In this document: positions 19,786 through 30,920 of the stretch, in pieces
Position numbering within the stretch: position 1 is the first letter of the stretch
Layout of the letters: the number at the start of each line of letters is the position of its first letter
Source: Siphonodentalium dalli
Taxonomy: Eukaryota; Mollusca; Scaphopoda; Gadilida; Siphonodentaliidae
Length of the DNA stretch: 64,000 nucleotides
Direction of reading: 5' to 3'
NCBI GenBank assembly: GCA_032622095.1
Contig: CP136061.1
Location: forward strand, 7,946,734-8,010,733
Notes under the pieces: generated by a model
What the model was told of the DNA's origin: nothing
What the model saw: only the letters and a program-made list of their open reading frames with translations
Databases searched by the model: none
Translations under genes and position numbers: made by a program

Positions 19786-20771
19786 TAGGGTTGGGCGGTT
19801 TTGATGTTTTTAAAAACCGCGATTTTTCCAAAATAACACCGCGATATACGGTTTTATTGAATATTATTTTACTATTGAAAAATACCATGTAAAATCAAAT
19901 TTTAAACGAGAGATATAACATTCCGGGTTTTCGTTACAAGGGATGTAAAATTGTATACACTATCACCAGGCAGTAAATGATAAACTATTCTCGGAATGGC
20001 ATGTGCCCATTCTATAAAGTTCCTGCATTCTGGAATACGCAACAACATTGAGTGAATTACAGGCTCAAGTTATCCTGATTACTCCATTGTTTACATATCA
20101 GCACGCGATGCACATTCCCGTTACGTCATAGCTAAGCACGTGCTCATAGGTTGATAGAGGACCTAGTAGAATTGGGCTAAGATGGTAGATTCTGGGTTGT
20201 CTGCAGTTTATCATACACTATGAATTACGGAACATTTTTAATTAACTTTTGAACACGGGAAAGATAATCATAATTAATCATTGAACAATATTGCAGTTCG
20301 TGTGTTTATTTGTCCAAATTCTTGGCAAGAAACACTAACGTGTCAACCCTAGAAGGATTGAGACATGTTCCTTTCCTGCGTCAAGTTTTAAGATATAATT
20401 GAACGACAAATACCGCCGAGTCATGAGTCAGAAAGTTTGGACGAAGTATCGCTCGTGACTTTACACCGCTACCAGGTTGGATTTGGAAGAAGATACTCCA
20501 TCGCTCTACTATAGCCCAAAATACAACCGTTGCGTCATTGGTTACAATAAAAGACAATGGAGACTTAAATTGGGAGCGACCGATAAAGGCTGCTTTCAAT
20601 CAGCGCTCCGCTAAAGTGTTTAACTCAGTTGGATTGTAATTTGAAACCGTCTTTTGAGGTGATAAAATTGCGGTTGCGATATATTGAATTTTTATTTTAC
20701 ACACGGTTTCAATACGGTTTTTCTTTTCCAAACTGACTATAGTCAATATATTGAAATATCGCCCAGCCCTA
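19786..20771. mobile_element. non-autonomous hAT element (986 bp)
   Basis: The ends TAGGGTTGGGCGG and the complement of ATCGCCCAGCCCTA form the terminal inverted repeat TAGGGxTGGGCG, typical of hAT families. The perfect 8-bp duplication ATTTTATG is at 19778-19785 and 20772-20779. Sub-terminal CGGTTTT/AAAACCG and GCGATAT motifs occur near both ends. No transposase frame was found; the frames at 20381-20599 and 20600-20785 (minus) match nothing I know. Confidence 0.9.
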
Positions 20772-20779
20772 ATTTTATG

Positions 20780-21239
20780 CATCACTTACTGTTTTTTCTA
20801 TTTAGTTGATATGGTTATAAAGCACGTGGCTTTTCCATACATTCTAACCGGTGAAATTCAATTGAAATCCTACTTATAAACACATAGCGAGAGACCATTT
20901 TGAGGAGCCAATCAAAATGTTCGTTTCATTTCATCTTGGGATAAGATCAAAGATAGTGTGGCGAAGCTGACACGGCACGATTTACCGAATGAAAAGTCCA
21001 ACTAAAAACTATTTTCTCTTCCGAATTTTAATGAAAACATAAATCACAAAGCAAATTCACTTAAAATATATCATGAGACAAGACTGTTGTGAGTAGATGA
21101 GCACAAGGTAATTTTGTGAAGCTCAATGTTATGTTGATCCAGTAAAATTAAATTCACAGCGTGATATTTCGCATCAGATGTTGAACTGAATCCAGTGTGC
21201 AGTCAACAGGTCAAATATTGAGAGAAAAAAAAACCTCCA
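20780..21239. other. non-coding spacer
   Basis: AT-rich, no repeat or gene recognised. Confidence 0.4.
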
Positions 21240-21244
21240 TTGGA

Positions 21245-22448
21245 CAGGTCTGGCAAATGTGAGAATACAGCTACAATAGCTGTATTCAGCTAACCTAGCT
21301 GTATTCAGCTATATATTATAATCTCAAACGGGCTGTTTTTCGATAATAAACTAGAAGCGCTAATTTGCGCAATGAAATTAGGCTACCATATTCTCCGGCC
21401 ACCCTCAACCAAATCAAAACCGTCTCTTGTTTTCTGACAAAGTGTTGCCTTTTGTCGACACAGCAATTCTGATTTTGTGTGAAAACTTACTACCGTGGTC
21501 GATGTCAGTAAATATTCTGGGGACTATTTTCTGCGAATGCATTCATTAACTAACTTATATAATAAAGATCAAATTCATCGCAAACACTCGTTCACTTCTT
21601 CCCGATGCTAAACCGGTAGGGGGCGTTAGAATGGTGTACCTACATGTATATCAAGCATTTAAAATTACATACCACTAGCGGTTTGTGAGCGATACTGGTA
21701 ATTTTTCATAACGGATTATACAGATATTGTGCGGCATATTGCAAATGTATGGCACAACATAGGGACAACTGAAATGAAAATGCGACTTATATAATTTCTG
21801 AAGTATTTTAAACATGAAGTCCTGGTCGTTAGCGAGTCAGAACTATTCAATTTGTTTTGGCAGGAAAATATATAATGTGTGATAACTTACTAAACATAAC
21901 ATTGTTATTTGTATTTTCGCGATTCGCCATACATGTATGCGTTTCCGTATTTTTGGAGAAAGTCAGCTCAAGTGGTACTAGCTCGGTTAAACTCTGGCTA
22001 GAGATGTTCCCCTTTTTATTTTACCAGTTTTAACGCACCAACCAAACTGCATTTTAGCAGCATCATATTGATACTTCCGGGAATGATTTAGATGTTCCAT
22101 CTTCGGTGATAAATATTGTATTTAATGTATTTTTCAAGGTATTCCGCATTGCATAAGATTAAGAGAGTTATTAAACCGTTATGACCGACATCGAACGCCG
22201 TAGTAATTTTTCACACATAATCACCATCGCCGTGTTGACAAAAGGCAACACTTTGTCAGAAAACAAGGGACGGTTTTGATTTGGTTGAGGGTGACCGGAA
22301 AATATGGTAGCCTAATTTCGATGCGCAAATTAGCGCTTCTAGTTTATTATCGAAAAACAGCCCGTTTGAGAGTATAATATATAGCTGAATACAGCTAGGT
22401 TAGCTGAATACAGCTATTGTAGCTGTATTCTCACATTTGCCAGACCTG
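21245..22448. mobile_element. long-TIR element (1.2 kb) with 5-bp target duplication
   Basis: Inverted arms of roughly 265 bp (21245-~21512 and ~22185-22448) begin CAGGTCTGGCAAATGTGAG. They include GCTGTATTCAGCTAACCTAG, GAAGCGCTAATTTGCGCA and TTTTCTGACAAAGTGTTGCC. TTGGA is duplicated at 21240-21244 and 22449-22453. The ~670-bp centre has no long reading frame, so the element is non-autonomous. Family unknown: the CAGG ends suit hAT, but the apparent duplication is 5 bp rather than 8. Confidence 0.85.
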
Positions 22449-22730
22449 TTGGATTCTCGATGAGTCGATTCTGAAATTGGAAGTAATTGTGAGTTGACCT
22501 GCAGGCTGCAGCGGACCTCCTATTTACCGAGAACAACCGAGAACAAGTCCAAAATTAATAAATAAGTCATAATAATGTCCAAGTATAGTGTATATATCAC
22601 TCTTAAGTAGATAATGTACCATATTTGACCATTTAAATGACATATATGTAGTTATTTTACGTATACCGAGAACTTGAAACGTCGCCGCCATGTTCTCGGC
22701 TGGCGGTAACACAAAGGCATGAGTCGTGCC

Positions 22731-23119
22731 TACCGCTATTCTCAAAGTAATTGACCAGAAAAACGGGGTGATACCCCGGTCATGACCGCGGTGATACCGG
22801 TAATAAACGGTAACAGTATCGAGATGGTCACGGCGGTGGAGTTACGGTATTGGGCGATAATGATACCGCAGTCTTTTAGCGGGCACCGCATTAATTTTTT
22901 GGAATACCGCGGTCTTTTAGTGGGCACTGCATTAATTTTTTTGAATACCACGTTGATTTTCATGGAACTCTTTGAGGGGAGGTATTTACTCCCACATACT
23001 TGTTCGCATTAACAAGCGGTATCAGTACCGCGGTATTGGAGGATACCGCGGTATAGTACCGCGGTATTAACGGGGTGACACCACGTTATTGGTGGTCAAT
23101 TACTTTAAGTATAGCGGTA
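22731..23119. mobile_element. nested MITE with ACCGCGGTAT-rich interior
   Basis: Inverted ends TACCGCTATTCTCAAAG and CTTTAAGTATAGCGGTA, both continuing into AAAGTAATTGACCA. The interior repeats GATACCGCGGTATT palindromes. It lies between the left end and the coding part of the Mutator-like element. The exact border and target duplication are unclear. Confidence 0.7.
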
Positions 23120-23298
23120 AGTGTTAATTAACGGGACCTGGGTCTGTTTGGTGATTATAATTAATTGAGTTGTGTACACTAATATGTGTTACTGTTTGTT
23201 AATCACTGCGATGTGTGAGTGCATAACATTGTAGGTGAGAAATATATTAAAGAAATAATTACAACTGATGCAAAAAAACACCTTCTGTAATCTGTCAC

Positions 23299-24234
23299 TT
23301 GGAAGAACAAATCCTACTTCTCAAATCAGCAATTGAAACTGGATCTATAATTGGTATCGACGGAACATTTAATCTTGCATCTTGCTATGTAACAACTATT
23401 ATTTTTAAAAACCCTAATATTATAAGGAAATCAACTTCAGATCCACCAATACTTTTAGGACCTTTATTGTTGCATTGGGATGGTACTTTTTAATCTTACC
23501 ATCGGTTTTTATCTTATTTATCAAGTAAATTAGCAGGCATTTCACAAGATAAAGTAACATTTGGAACTGGTGATGAATTGTAACTTGTGAATGCCATAAC
23601 ATCTTGTTTTCCAAACAGCACGCATACACTATGCACACGCCATCTTAAGGACAATCTTCTCCATAATATAAAAAAGACCGACAATGACGAGACTGTGCAA
23701 AAAGTAATCAATAAGGTTTTCAATACAAAGACTGGACTTCTGACGACAATTGACAATGGTAGACATACGATGCCGAGATTACGAACTAAAATATTTGACG
23801 CTCGAAAGCAAACTAAAAACATTCCTAAATTTTGGACTAATAACAATTGTGAATCAATGAATAATATTATTAAATTATCAACCGATTGGAAAATATTAAA
23901 ACTCCCAGACTTAACAGACAGACTTTATGAAATTGTAAATGATCAACTCAGGGATATTAGAAGTGCGCTACACTCAACTGGTGACTTTCAGTTAGCGGAA
24001 AAATTCAAAGTAAGACATCAAATTTGGGTAAACTTGCCACCGGAACGAAGAGATAGACGTCTAAAACAAATTCTACAATTCGTATCAGCTCCTTCGACTG
24101 TTTTGCTAACAACAGACGAAAAAAAAAGTCACAAAGGGCAATGTCACACACTCCCCTTAGATGGGGTAAATGTGCCGAGTCTCAAATGGTGGAGCTCGAG
24201 TGCTGTAATAAGTGAAACAGCACAAGCACTTTAA
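23299..24234 (+). pseudogene. Mutator-like (MULE) transposase, 5'-truncated, two in-frame stops
   Basis: One reading frame runs for 311 codons, interrupted only by TAA at 23491-23493 and 23581-23583. No ATG opens it; the first segment starts mid-sequence. Visible motifs are GIDGTFNLASCYV (first catalytic Asp region), FGTGDEL (second Asp region), CFPNSTHTLCTRHLKDNLL (the C-x2-H region between the second Asp and the Glu) and FWTNNNCESMNN (catalytic Glu region). Their order is that of MULE transposases. The downstream part (LPPERRDRRLKQIL) is conserved-looking. A normal MULE transposase also has an N-terminal zinc finger and often a SWIM finger; neither is visible. It is a recently decayed copy. 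Confidence 0.85.
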
Positions 24235-24599
24235 ACAAAACATAGGGGCACGTTGTCTGCCGGTCCAAAGCCCGGATAAAAGCTGATGGAAGTTTAAATT
24301 CATGTCAAACCGAGAAGACACTACAAACCGAGAACAAGCTTAATTATCAAACCGAGAAGACACTACAAACCGAGAACAAGCTTAATTAATTAAGCCGATA
24401 CGCTGTGTGTTAAACGAGATCGTCGCTCGGTGGCGCTTACAATTTGTTAACAATATGTCGGTTAAATGCATAAAAGTAAACATTTTAATGAAAATATTGA
24501 TGTCTACTGTAGATATTTCAAATAAAACACTATATTTAATGTATATAAGGCATTTTAAACCTTGTTCTCGGTAAATAGGGTGACCCGGCTGCAGCAGCA

Positions 24600-25195
24600 T
24601 TGGATTCTGAATTCTGACCAATATTTATCGAAATATCTTCAGCTAAAAATCGCTACGTAAACTCAAAAAACTCAAACTCAAGCAGAGCCCTGATAATAAG
24701 TAATCGGGAGGGCTCTGAATCCGACTTACAAGCGTAATTTTCTATCTCAAGTAAGATGTTTCTTATTGTTTGTTTCTTAAAATAATTTTTGTTTGAATCG
24801 TATAACGAATTTCGGAAACATTTGTTTCGATGTCACTAAAAGAAGAAGGGCGTAAGACCAAGGTATTTTCATGCCATTAACGAACATACGGAACTGAAAA
24901 TGTTAGTACAACTACGCGAAACAATTATACCGGAACAAGACGATAACTTATTTGTAACGGTAAAACCTGGTAAAACGTGTTAAAATTAACTTTTTGAAAG
25001 TCGATATATGACCACAAGACCCTCCTATTAATAATATGTTCATTGACTTACAGGTACATTGAACCAGGAAATTATCGTCCTATTAATTAGCCTAACCTGT
25101 AGGCCCTATTTTATGTAAGATTATGGAGTACTATTCGTAAAAGACGCCACAATGGAACACATGGAGTGTAATAATTTGTTTTCCACATGCCAACA
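24600..25195. other. non-coding spacer
   Basis: No gene or repeat recognised between the Mutator-like element and the modular palindrome. Confidence 0.4.
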
Positions 25196-27380
25196 TGGTT
25201 TCCGAAAGAGCAGATCATGTCCGTTTAAAATGTGCTGCAAGCTCCCTATATATGTGCGCGAAGCTCACTCAGTTTAAGATCATATAATGTGCGCGAAGCG
25301 CAGAAAGGGGCTGTAGGCCCCTCCCCCTCTAAATAAAGATTCCGAATTGAGCCTGTTTCAGTTAGTATAGATAAAGTAAAATATTTTGGTTGTTGCGTTC
25401 CATATGTGCATGCATATACATGGGTTGGGGAGATGGGGTGGGGGTAAAAATAGTTTTATTGAAATAAAGTGTTCATCATACAAACGGGCCGCGCAGTGCA
25501 GGCGTGTGATCATTAGGCGGCATGCATGCTGAATACAGGTTCCAAAGGGGGTCCGTTCAAAATGTGCAGCAAGCTCCCGAATATAGGCTCCTGAATTGAG
25601 TATGTTTCAGTTGGTGCATAGTATTTAAATAATATACTGATTTTGTTTCGTTCAGTATGTGCATGCGCATATGTGGACTGGGTGTGTAGAAACACAGTTT
25701 TAGCGAAATAAAGTGTTCCAACGCGCACCCAGTAACAAAAAGGAGAAGCATGACCATTCCATGCGTCCATGAACGCGGACACTAGAAAATAACAAAGAAC
25801 ATTTATATACCCGTCATTTTGTGACGGGCAACCTCCTATAACTTTTCAACCATGCGTGCAATGTTGCCCAAATTTGTACCATGGCCTATATTGTGTATTA
25901 GAAGATGACTGACCAAATTTCACGCCGATTGGTCAAAGCAAACCTGAGATATAACAGGGCCCCCAAATGCAGTATTTGCACTCAAGTAGACACTATTTCT
26001 TATGACGTTTGTCGAAATGACGTCATTGACGTCGAACGCAAACCAATACTTGCTTTGCTACTTCCATACGCTCTACCAAAGCGTTGTTGGAAATAGGCGC
26101 TAAATTAATGTGTCAGTTCAGGTTCAGTGTGAATTTATGTAACGAATGTTGATTTTGTCGCGGAAGTGCATGTATAATGGGGTGTATATAGAGTCAAGAC
26201 TCGAACGTTCTACCGTCGTTGGGAATGGGTGGATGTAGTGGTGTGCAGAGTCAAGACTCGAACGTTCGTCGTTGGGAATGGGTGCTAATATGGTATTTTA
26301 ATTTGCCAGTTGGGTTTGAACATAAATACAGAATGCTGTCTTTGATACGAAAGTTGTGCATTTGGTGTGGAATCGAAGGAGTATACCGGTATACACGGAA
26401 GATGGCGATTGGACACAGTCTGACCTCCCGCCAGTGGGTACCGTGAACTCAGTAAATTCGCCGGAACTCAGTTGGAAAAAGCACATTCCCGGGACAGGCC
26501 TAATAATAGGGCCTACAGTGTAAACAATACTGCCGATTCTAATTAATACTCTTTTAATATTTTGGTTGAGTGCAAATCTGATACAAGAATAAATGTTTAA
26601 AAGATCACAATGCGAAGCGCACGCAGTTTAAATTCATATAATGTGCGCGAAGCTCACAAAGGGGCTGCAGGCCCCTCCCCAGCTAAATAAAGGTTCCGAA
26701 TTGAGCCTGTTTTAGTTATATAGTATAGATTAAGTAAAATATATTGATTGTTGCGCTCCATATATGTGCATGCATATACGTGGGTTAAGGAGATGATGGT
26801 GGGGGCAAAAATACAGTTTTATTGAATAAAGTGTTCATACAAATAGGCCACGCAGTGCAGGGCGTGTGATCAATAGGCTGCATGTTGAATACCGGGTCCG
26901 TTTAAAATGTGCTGCAAGCTCCCTATATATGTGCGCGAAGCTCACTCAGTTTAAGATCATATAATGTGCGCGAAGCGCAGAAAGGGGCTGTAGGCCCCTC
27001 CCCCTCTAAATAAAGATTCCGAATTGAGCCTGTTTCAGTTAGTATAGATAAAGTAAAATATTTTGGTTGTTGCGTTCCATATGTGCATGCATATACATGG
27101 GTTGGGGAGATGGGGTGGGGGTAAAAATACTGTTTTAATGAAATAAAGTGTTCATCATACAAACGGGCCGCCCAGTGCAGGCGTGTGATCATTAGGCGGC
27201 ATGCATGCTGACCAAATTTCACGCCGATTGGTCAAAGCAAACCTGAGATCTAACATTAAATGCTTAATTTTTTTTAATTTTTTTTGTTTTTTTTTTGCTC
27301 TCATAATAAAGGCAAAAACATGAGGGATTAAGGAAAGGGTCACTCGACCCTTTCGACAATCCCGGGCTAGCCCCCCGAAC
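25196..27380 (+). repeat. left half of a large modular palindrome
   Basis: It is built from modules that reappear inverted at 27380-29290. A ~330-bp module (GTGCTGCAAGCTCCC, TGTGCGCGAAGCTCAC, CTGTAGGCCCCTCCC, GTTGCGTTCCATATGTGC) occurs near 25219, in shorter form near 25555, diverged at 26600 and again at 26896. A ~1-kb module (25870-26895) includes CCAAATTTCACGCCGATTGG, TTCTTATGACGTTTGTC, two copies of GAGTCAAGACTCGAACGTTC and GGGTACCGTGAACTCAG. Short frames such as 25513-25782 come from these modules. Confidence 0.82.
25784..25842. repeat. solo copy of the promoter-like module found at 30264-30316
   Basis: GACACTAGAAAATAACAAAG, then ATATACCCGTCATTTTGTGA and CGGGCAACC. In minus-strand orientation it reads GACGGGTATATAA, a TATA-box-like block with a hairpin CCGTCAxAAATGACGG. 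The same block stands just upstream of the 262-residue minus-strand gene. Confidence 0.7.
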
Positions 27381-29290
27381 CACTCACTCACTAGTGTCCG
27401 CGTTCATGGACACATGGAATGGTCATGCTTCTCCTTTTTGTTACTGGATGCGCGTTGGAACACTTTATTTCACTAAAACTGTATTTCTACACACCCAGTC
27501 CAGTCCACATACGCCTGCACTGTGCGATCCATTTGTATGAACACTTTTCAATAAAATTTTATTTTTTACCCCACCCCATCTCCCCAACCCATGTGTATGC
27601 ATGCACATATGGAACGCAACAATCAAAATATTGTACTTTATCTATACTGAAACAGGCTCAATTCGGGAGACTTTATTTAGCGGGGAGGGGTCTACAGCCC
27701 CTTTCTGCGCATCGCGCACATTATATGATCTTAAACTGCCTGAGCTTCGCGCACACATAGGGAGCTTGCAGCACATTTTAAACGGACCCCCTTTTGGAAC
27801 CTGTATTCAGCATGCAGCCTAATGATCACACGCCCTGCACTGCGCGGCCCATTTGTATGAACACTTTATTTCAATAAAAACTGTATTTTTGCCCCCACCA
27901 TCATCCCCCCAACCCACGTAATGGTAATATGCATGCACATATATGGAACGCAACAATCAAGATATTTTACTTTATCTATAGGCCAGCGCCTACTAACTGA
28001 AACAGGCTCTATTCGGAACCTTTATTTAGCGGGGGAGGGGTGTGCAGCCCCTTAGTGAGCTTCGCGCACATTATATGAATTTAAACTGCGTGCGCTTCGC
28101 GCACATTGTGATCTTTTATACATTTATTCTTTTATCAGATTTGCACTCAACCGAAAGATTAAAAGAACATTAATTAGCGTCGCACGGTCGCAGTATTGTT
28201 TACACTGTATACATAGGCCTATTATTAGGCCTGTCCCGGGAATGTGATTTTTCTAACTCAGTTTGGCGAATTTACTGAGTTCACGGTACCCACTGGCGGG
28301 AGGCCAGACTGTCCATTCGCCATCTTCCGTGTATACCGGTAGGCCTACTCCTTCGATACTACATTCAAGGCACAACTTTCGTACCAAAGACAGCATTATT
28401 TACTTATGTTTAAAGGCACGTGAGGCCTTAGTTGTCGAAAATATTCATATTTGTTCCAATCACCGTAAACAGGAAAAACAGTATAATACGCATACAGTTT
28501 CGTTCATATATACCATGACCATCGCGTAAACAGCATGTTATCATAAAGACCTACTATATTGTACCTATAAGCAAGAGCCTGATTGTGTTACAGAAGACAG
28601 CACAATGCTACTGGCTAATCACACACAAATGGCATAAACGCTCTTTATTAGTTCCATATCAGGAATTCACCCACAAAGAACGCTCTTTATGTTTACCATC
28701 ATAATATAAACAAACATCAGAAAAGTAATTTTTTATGCTTTTGTTTACATAACAATGGTCAACCATATGACAATAACATACTGTTTATGCGATATTTCTT
28801 ATTTGTATACGGACAAAGTCTGTCTACATTTTGATGTTCTTTCTGTTTGTGGCGGTTTTTGACGATTGGAAATATTTTCACAGGATACCCACCGCCAAGG
28901 CCAACCGTACCTTTAAACCCAACTGGCAAATTAAAATACCATATTAGCACCCATGCCCAACGACGAACGTCCGAGTCTTGACTCTGCACACCTCTACATC
29001 CACCCATTCCCAACGACGGTAGAACGTTCGAGTCTTGACTACACCCCACTATACATGCACTTCCGCGACAAAATCAACATTCGTTATCTAAATTCACAAT
29101 GAACCTGAACCTGAACTGACACATTAATGTAGCGCTTATTTCCAACAACGCTTTGGTTGAGCGCATGGAAGTTTCGCCTACAAATAGCAAATCAAGTGTT
29201 GTACTGCGTTCGACGTCAATGACAAACGTCATAAGAAACAGTGTCTACTTGAGTGCAGATACTGCATTTGGGGACCATGCAAATTTGTGA
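27380..29290 (-). repeat. right half of the large modular palindrome
   Basis: Two inverted copies of the ~330-bp module (about 27450-27800 and 27801-28125) and the inverted ~1-kb module (28130-29280) mirror the left half. About 510 bp at 28400-28910 have no partner on the left and hold CAAAGAACGCTCTTTATG-type sequence. The centre lies near 27.3-27.4 kb, beside a T-rich run at 27266-27297. Confidence 0.8.
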
Positions 29291-29302
29291 TGGTGATGGT
29301 GA

Positions 29303-30091
29303 TTACTTTTTCTTTTTCCTTTTCTTTTTTGGGTTTGGCTTTTCTGTTGATGATTGTGGTGACGGAGGAGATTTCTGTTGGAATTGTTGTAAGTAAAGTT
29401 GATGTCGCTGATTGTTGATTTTTGATATCCTCAACGCCTCTTGTGTCAATGCAATCTCTTTGTCTACCTCAGCCTTGAATTCATCTCGGACGGAGGCTGC
29501 GCTGGTGTTGTTGTTGGTGCTGGTGGAGCTGGGGGACACCGGGATGTTTAGGTAATCCGGTGTCCGAGGTGTAAAGTCCAGTTCCACGTCGAAGCTGGCG
29601 GCAGGAACATCTGGGGTGGTATCCACGTCCCTGTCTCCGCTAGCCTCGACGACGACAGCAGGGACCTCCGGCAGATCCACGGAATCCCTGCTAGTTGGTG
29701 TTATGTCTTCAGTCTCCATGCGGGTCGAGTCGTCTGGGCGTCTCTCAGACAACTTCGACCCGCCGGCTATGACTTTGGACGGCTGAGCCACACGGGAAGG
29801 GGCGACTGGCCGATCAACAGTCACCCCCTTCTGCTTCTTCCATTTCGCCCGTCTGGCAGCGTCCCTTCTTTTCTGTGAGGGTGTCTTTTTTTTCGGAGGC
29901 CCCTTCTTCATATTACAGCGGGTCTTGGCGTTCCTGTTCACGGCAGAAGACTTCTGGGTACCAGCTTCTTCTGTCCTGAATTCTACACAGAGAACCAGAG
30001 AGCCCCTGTTAGCTTGGAGTGTCCAACTAACAGCGTCAACTAACCGGCTTTTCTGTATAGCGGCCAACGCGGCTTCAGGGATTAGCTCCAT
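29303..30091 (-). CDS. lysine-rich 262-residue protein, unrecognised, probably mobile-element encoded
   Basis: One uninterrupted frame with ATG at 30091-30089. Residues 1-40 look folded (ALAAIQKSRLVDAVSWTLQ, SLVLCVEFR). Residues 61-88 are strongly basic with KKTPSQKRRDAARRAKWKKQ. Residues 90-200 are acidic, serine/proline-rich and look disordered. About 201-240 is a helical, glutamine-rich, coiled-coil-like stretch. The tail (252-262) is KKKRKKKK. No zinc finger, catalytic motif, signal peptide or membrane segment is visible. It adjoins a modular palindrome whose promoter-like block is repeated elsewhere, so a transposable-element accessory or ORF1-like nucleic-acid-binding protein is my inference. 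A host gene captured by the repeat is the alternative. G+C is higher than in the surroundings. Confidence 0.6.
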   Translation of the reverse strand: MELIPEAALAAIQKSRLVDAVSWTLQANRGSLVLCVEFRTEEAGTQKSSAVNRNAKTRCNMKKGPPKKKTPSQKRRDAARRAKWKKQKGVTVDRPVAPSRVAQPSKVIAGGSKLSERRPDDSTRMETEDITPTSRDSVDLPEVPAVVVEASGDRDVDTTPDVPAASFDVELDFTPRTPDYLNIPVSPSSTSTNNNTSAASVRDEFKAEVDKEIALTQEALRISKINNQRHQLYLQQFQQKSPPSPQSSTEKPNPKKKRKKKK

Positions 30092-30316
30092 AATCCGTCC
30101 TGAGCCTAATCCAAAACCATCTCAGTCTGGCGTCTCCACGAGGGCAGTTACAACCTGGGTCGCGACCGCACAACTCACTCGTGTAAACGCTCTAGCTTAC
30201 GAGGAACTAATGGAGCCAAATAAAATCTGACTTGTTCGCTCCACTCGCAGCTAGAGCGCGGACACTAGAAAATAACAAAGAAAATTATATACCCGTCATT
30301 TTGTGACGGGCAACCC
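30092..30316 (-). promoter_or_regulatory. putative promoter and 5' UTR of the 262-residue gene
   Basis: On the minus strand, GACGGGTATATAATTTTC (about 30302-30285) provides a TATA-like box. A start is expected 25-30 bp on, near CTAGTGTCCGCG (about 30268-30257). The intervening GC-rich leader (GTCGCGACCCAGG, GGAGACGCCAGACTGAG) has no ATG in frame. The block upstream of the start also occurs alone at 25784-25842. Confidence 0.4.
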
Positions 30317-30543
30317 CCTAGTATCACTATAACAACAAAGTTCATTACCGCTGATAATCAACGAACAATGGCTACGATAGACAAGTCACCCCGGACGGGT
30401 GTCAATTAACAGTAAACGTGAACACGACTCACGGCCTGATCACAAATCACGGATGGCACGTCGAGTCAGGTGTGAAATCCAACTATATATTACTGTCAAC
30501 ACAGAATTTCATTGGTCAAAATTAGATCATTGGTTAATTTTAT

Positions 30544-30600
30544 CCAATGAGAAAACAGATTATCTTCTAACAACATCTTTCATAACCCCTATAAATATAT
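30544..30600 (+). promoter_or_regulatory. candidate core promoter of the zinc-finger gene
   Basis: TATCCAATGAG gives a CCAAT box at about 30544-30549, and CCTATAAATATATG gives a TATA box starting at 30590. The distance (about 45 bp) and the non-coding exon that follows with a consensus donor at 30673 support transcription to the right. The start site is expected around 30618-30625. An alternative upstream start cannot be excluded. Confidence 0.55.
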
Positions 30601-30619
30601 GTTGAAAATTTCAAAAATC

Positions 30620-30672
30620 ATAATTAGATTTCAATTTTCTCGGCGGTTTCTACATCAACTCAATTTTTACAG
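30620..30672 (+). other. 5' untranslated exon of the zinc-finger gene
   Basis: TTCTCGGCGGTTTCTACATC ... CAATTTTTACAG followed by GTAAGTGAAAT, a consensus donor at 30673. The matching acceptor is CTCAATTTTTAG at 32141-32152. The left border is inferred from the TATA box; no coding potential is seen in it. Confidence 0.5.
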
Positions 30673-30851
30673 GTAAGTGAAATATGACATCATACCATTT
30701 CCTTTGTACCAGGCGTTGGGGAATATTTAATCATTTTATTATTGATTAATTATGGAATAAATGCGACTTTTTATCTCACCTTTACGCTACAAACAGATAG
30801 CAAGAAAAACTCTCATAGCGTCACTAACCTCTCTCACGTAATCGACCCTGT

Positions 30852-30920
30852 GCCAATGCATTCTCTTATATGTGAGAGTCGACCATATATCGCCTCACAT
30901 ATATAAGAGAATGCATTGGC
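30852..30920. repeat. 69-nt palindrome in intron 1
   Basis: GCCAATGCATTCTCTTATAT ... AGAGAATGCATTGGC with the loop CGACCATATATCG. The stem has a few changes (GTGAG for GCGAG in both arms, so pairing is kept). Confidence 0.85.

Larger units (their letters stand above)
22513..24586 (+). mobile_element. Mutator-like element (2074 bp) with 9-bp target duplication
   Basis: The ends GGACCTCCTATTTACCGAG and the complement of CTCGGTAAATAGGGTGACCC form an inverted repeat sharing TATTTACCGAGAACAA. GGCTGCAGC is duplicated at 22504-22512 and 24587-24595. CCGAGAACAAG-type motifs recur inside both ends (22537, 22668, 24310-24385), as expected of transposase-binding repeats. It contains a MULE-type transposase frame (23299-24234) and a nested 389-bp element (22731-23119). 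Confidence 0.88.

Noticed and set aside
23299-24234. treating the transposase stops as evidence for a variant genetic code
   Set aside because: The zinc-finger gene in the same window uses TAA as a normal stop, and two stops in an old transposon are ordinary decay.
25513-27822. frames repeating MVMLLLFVTGCALEHFISLK on both strands
   Set aside because: They come from the same inverted ~330-bp module, and different frames are open in different copies.
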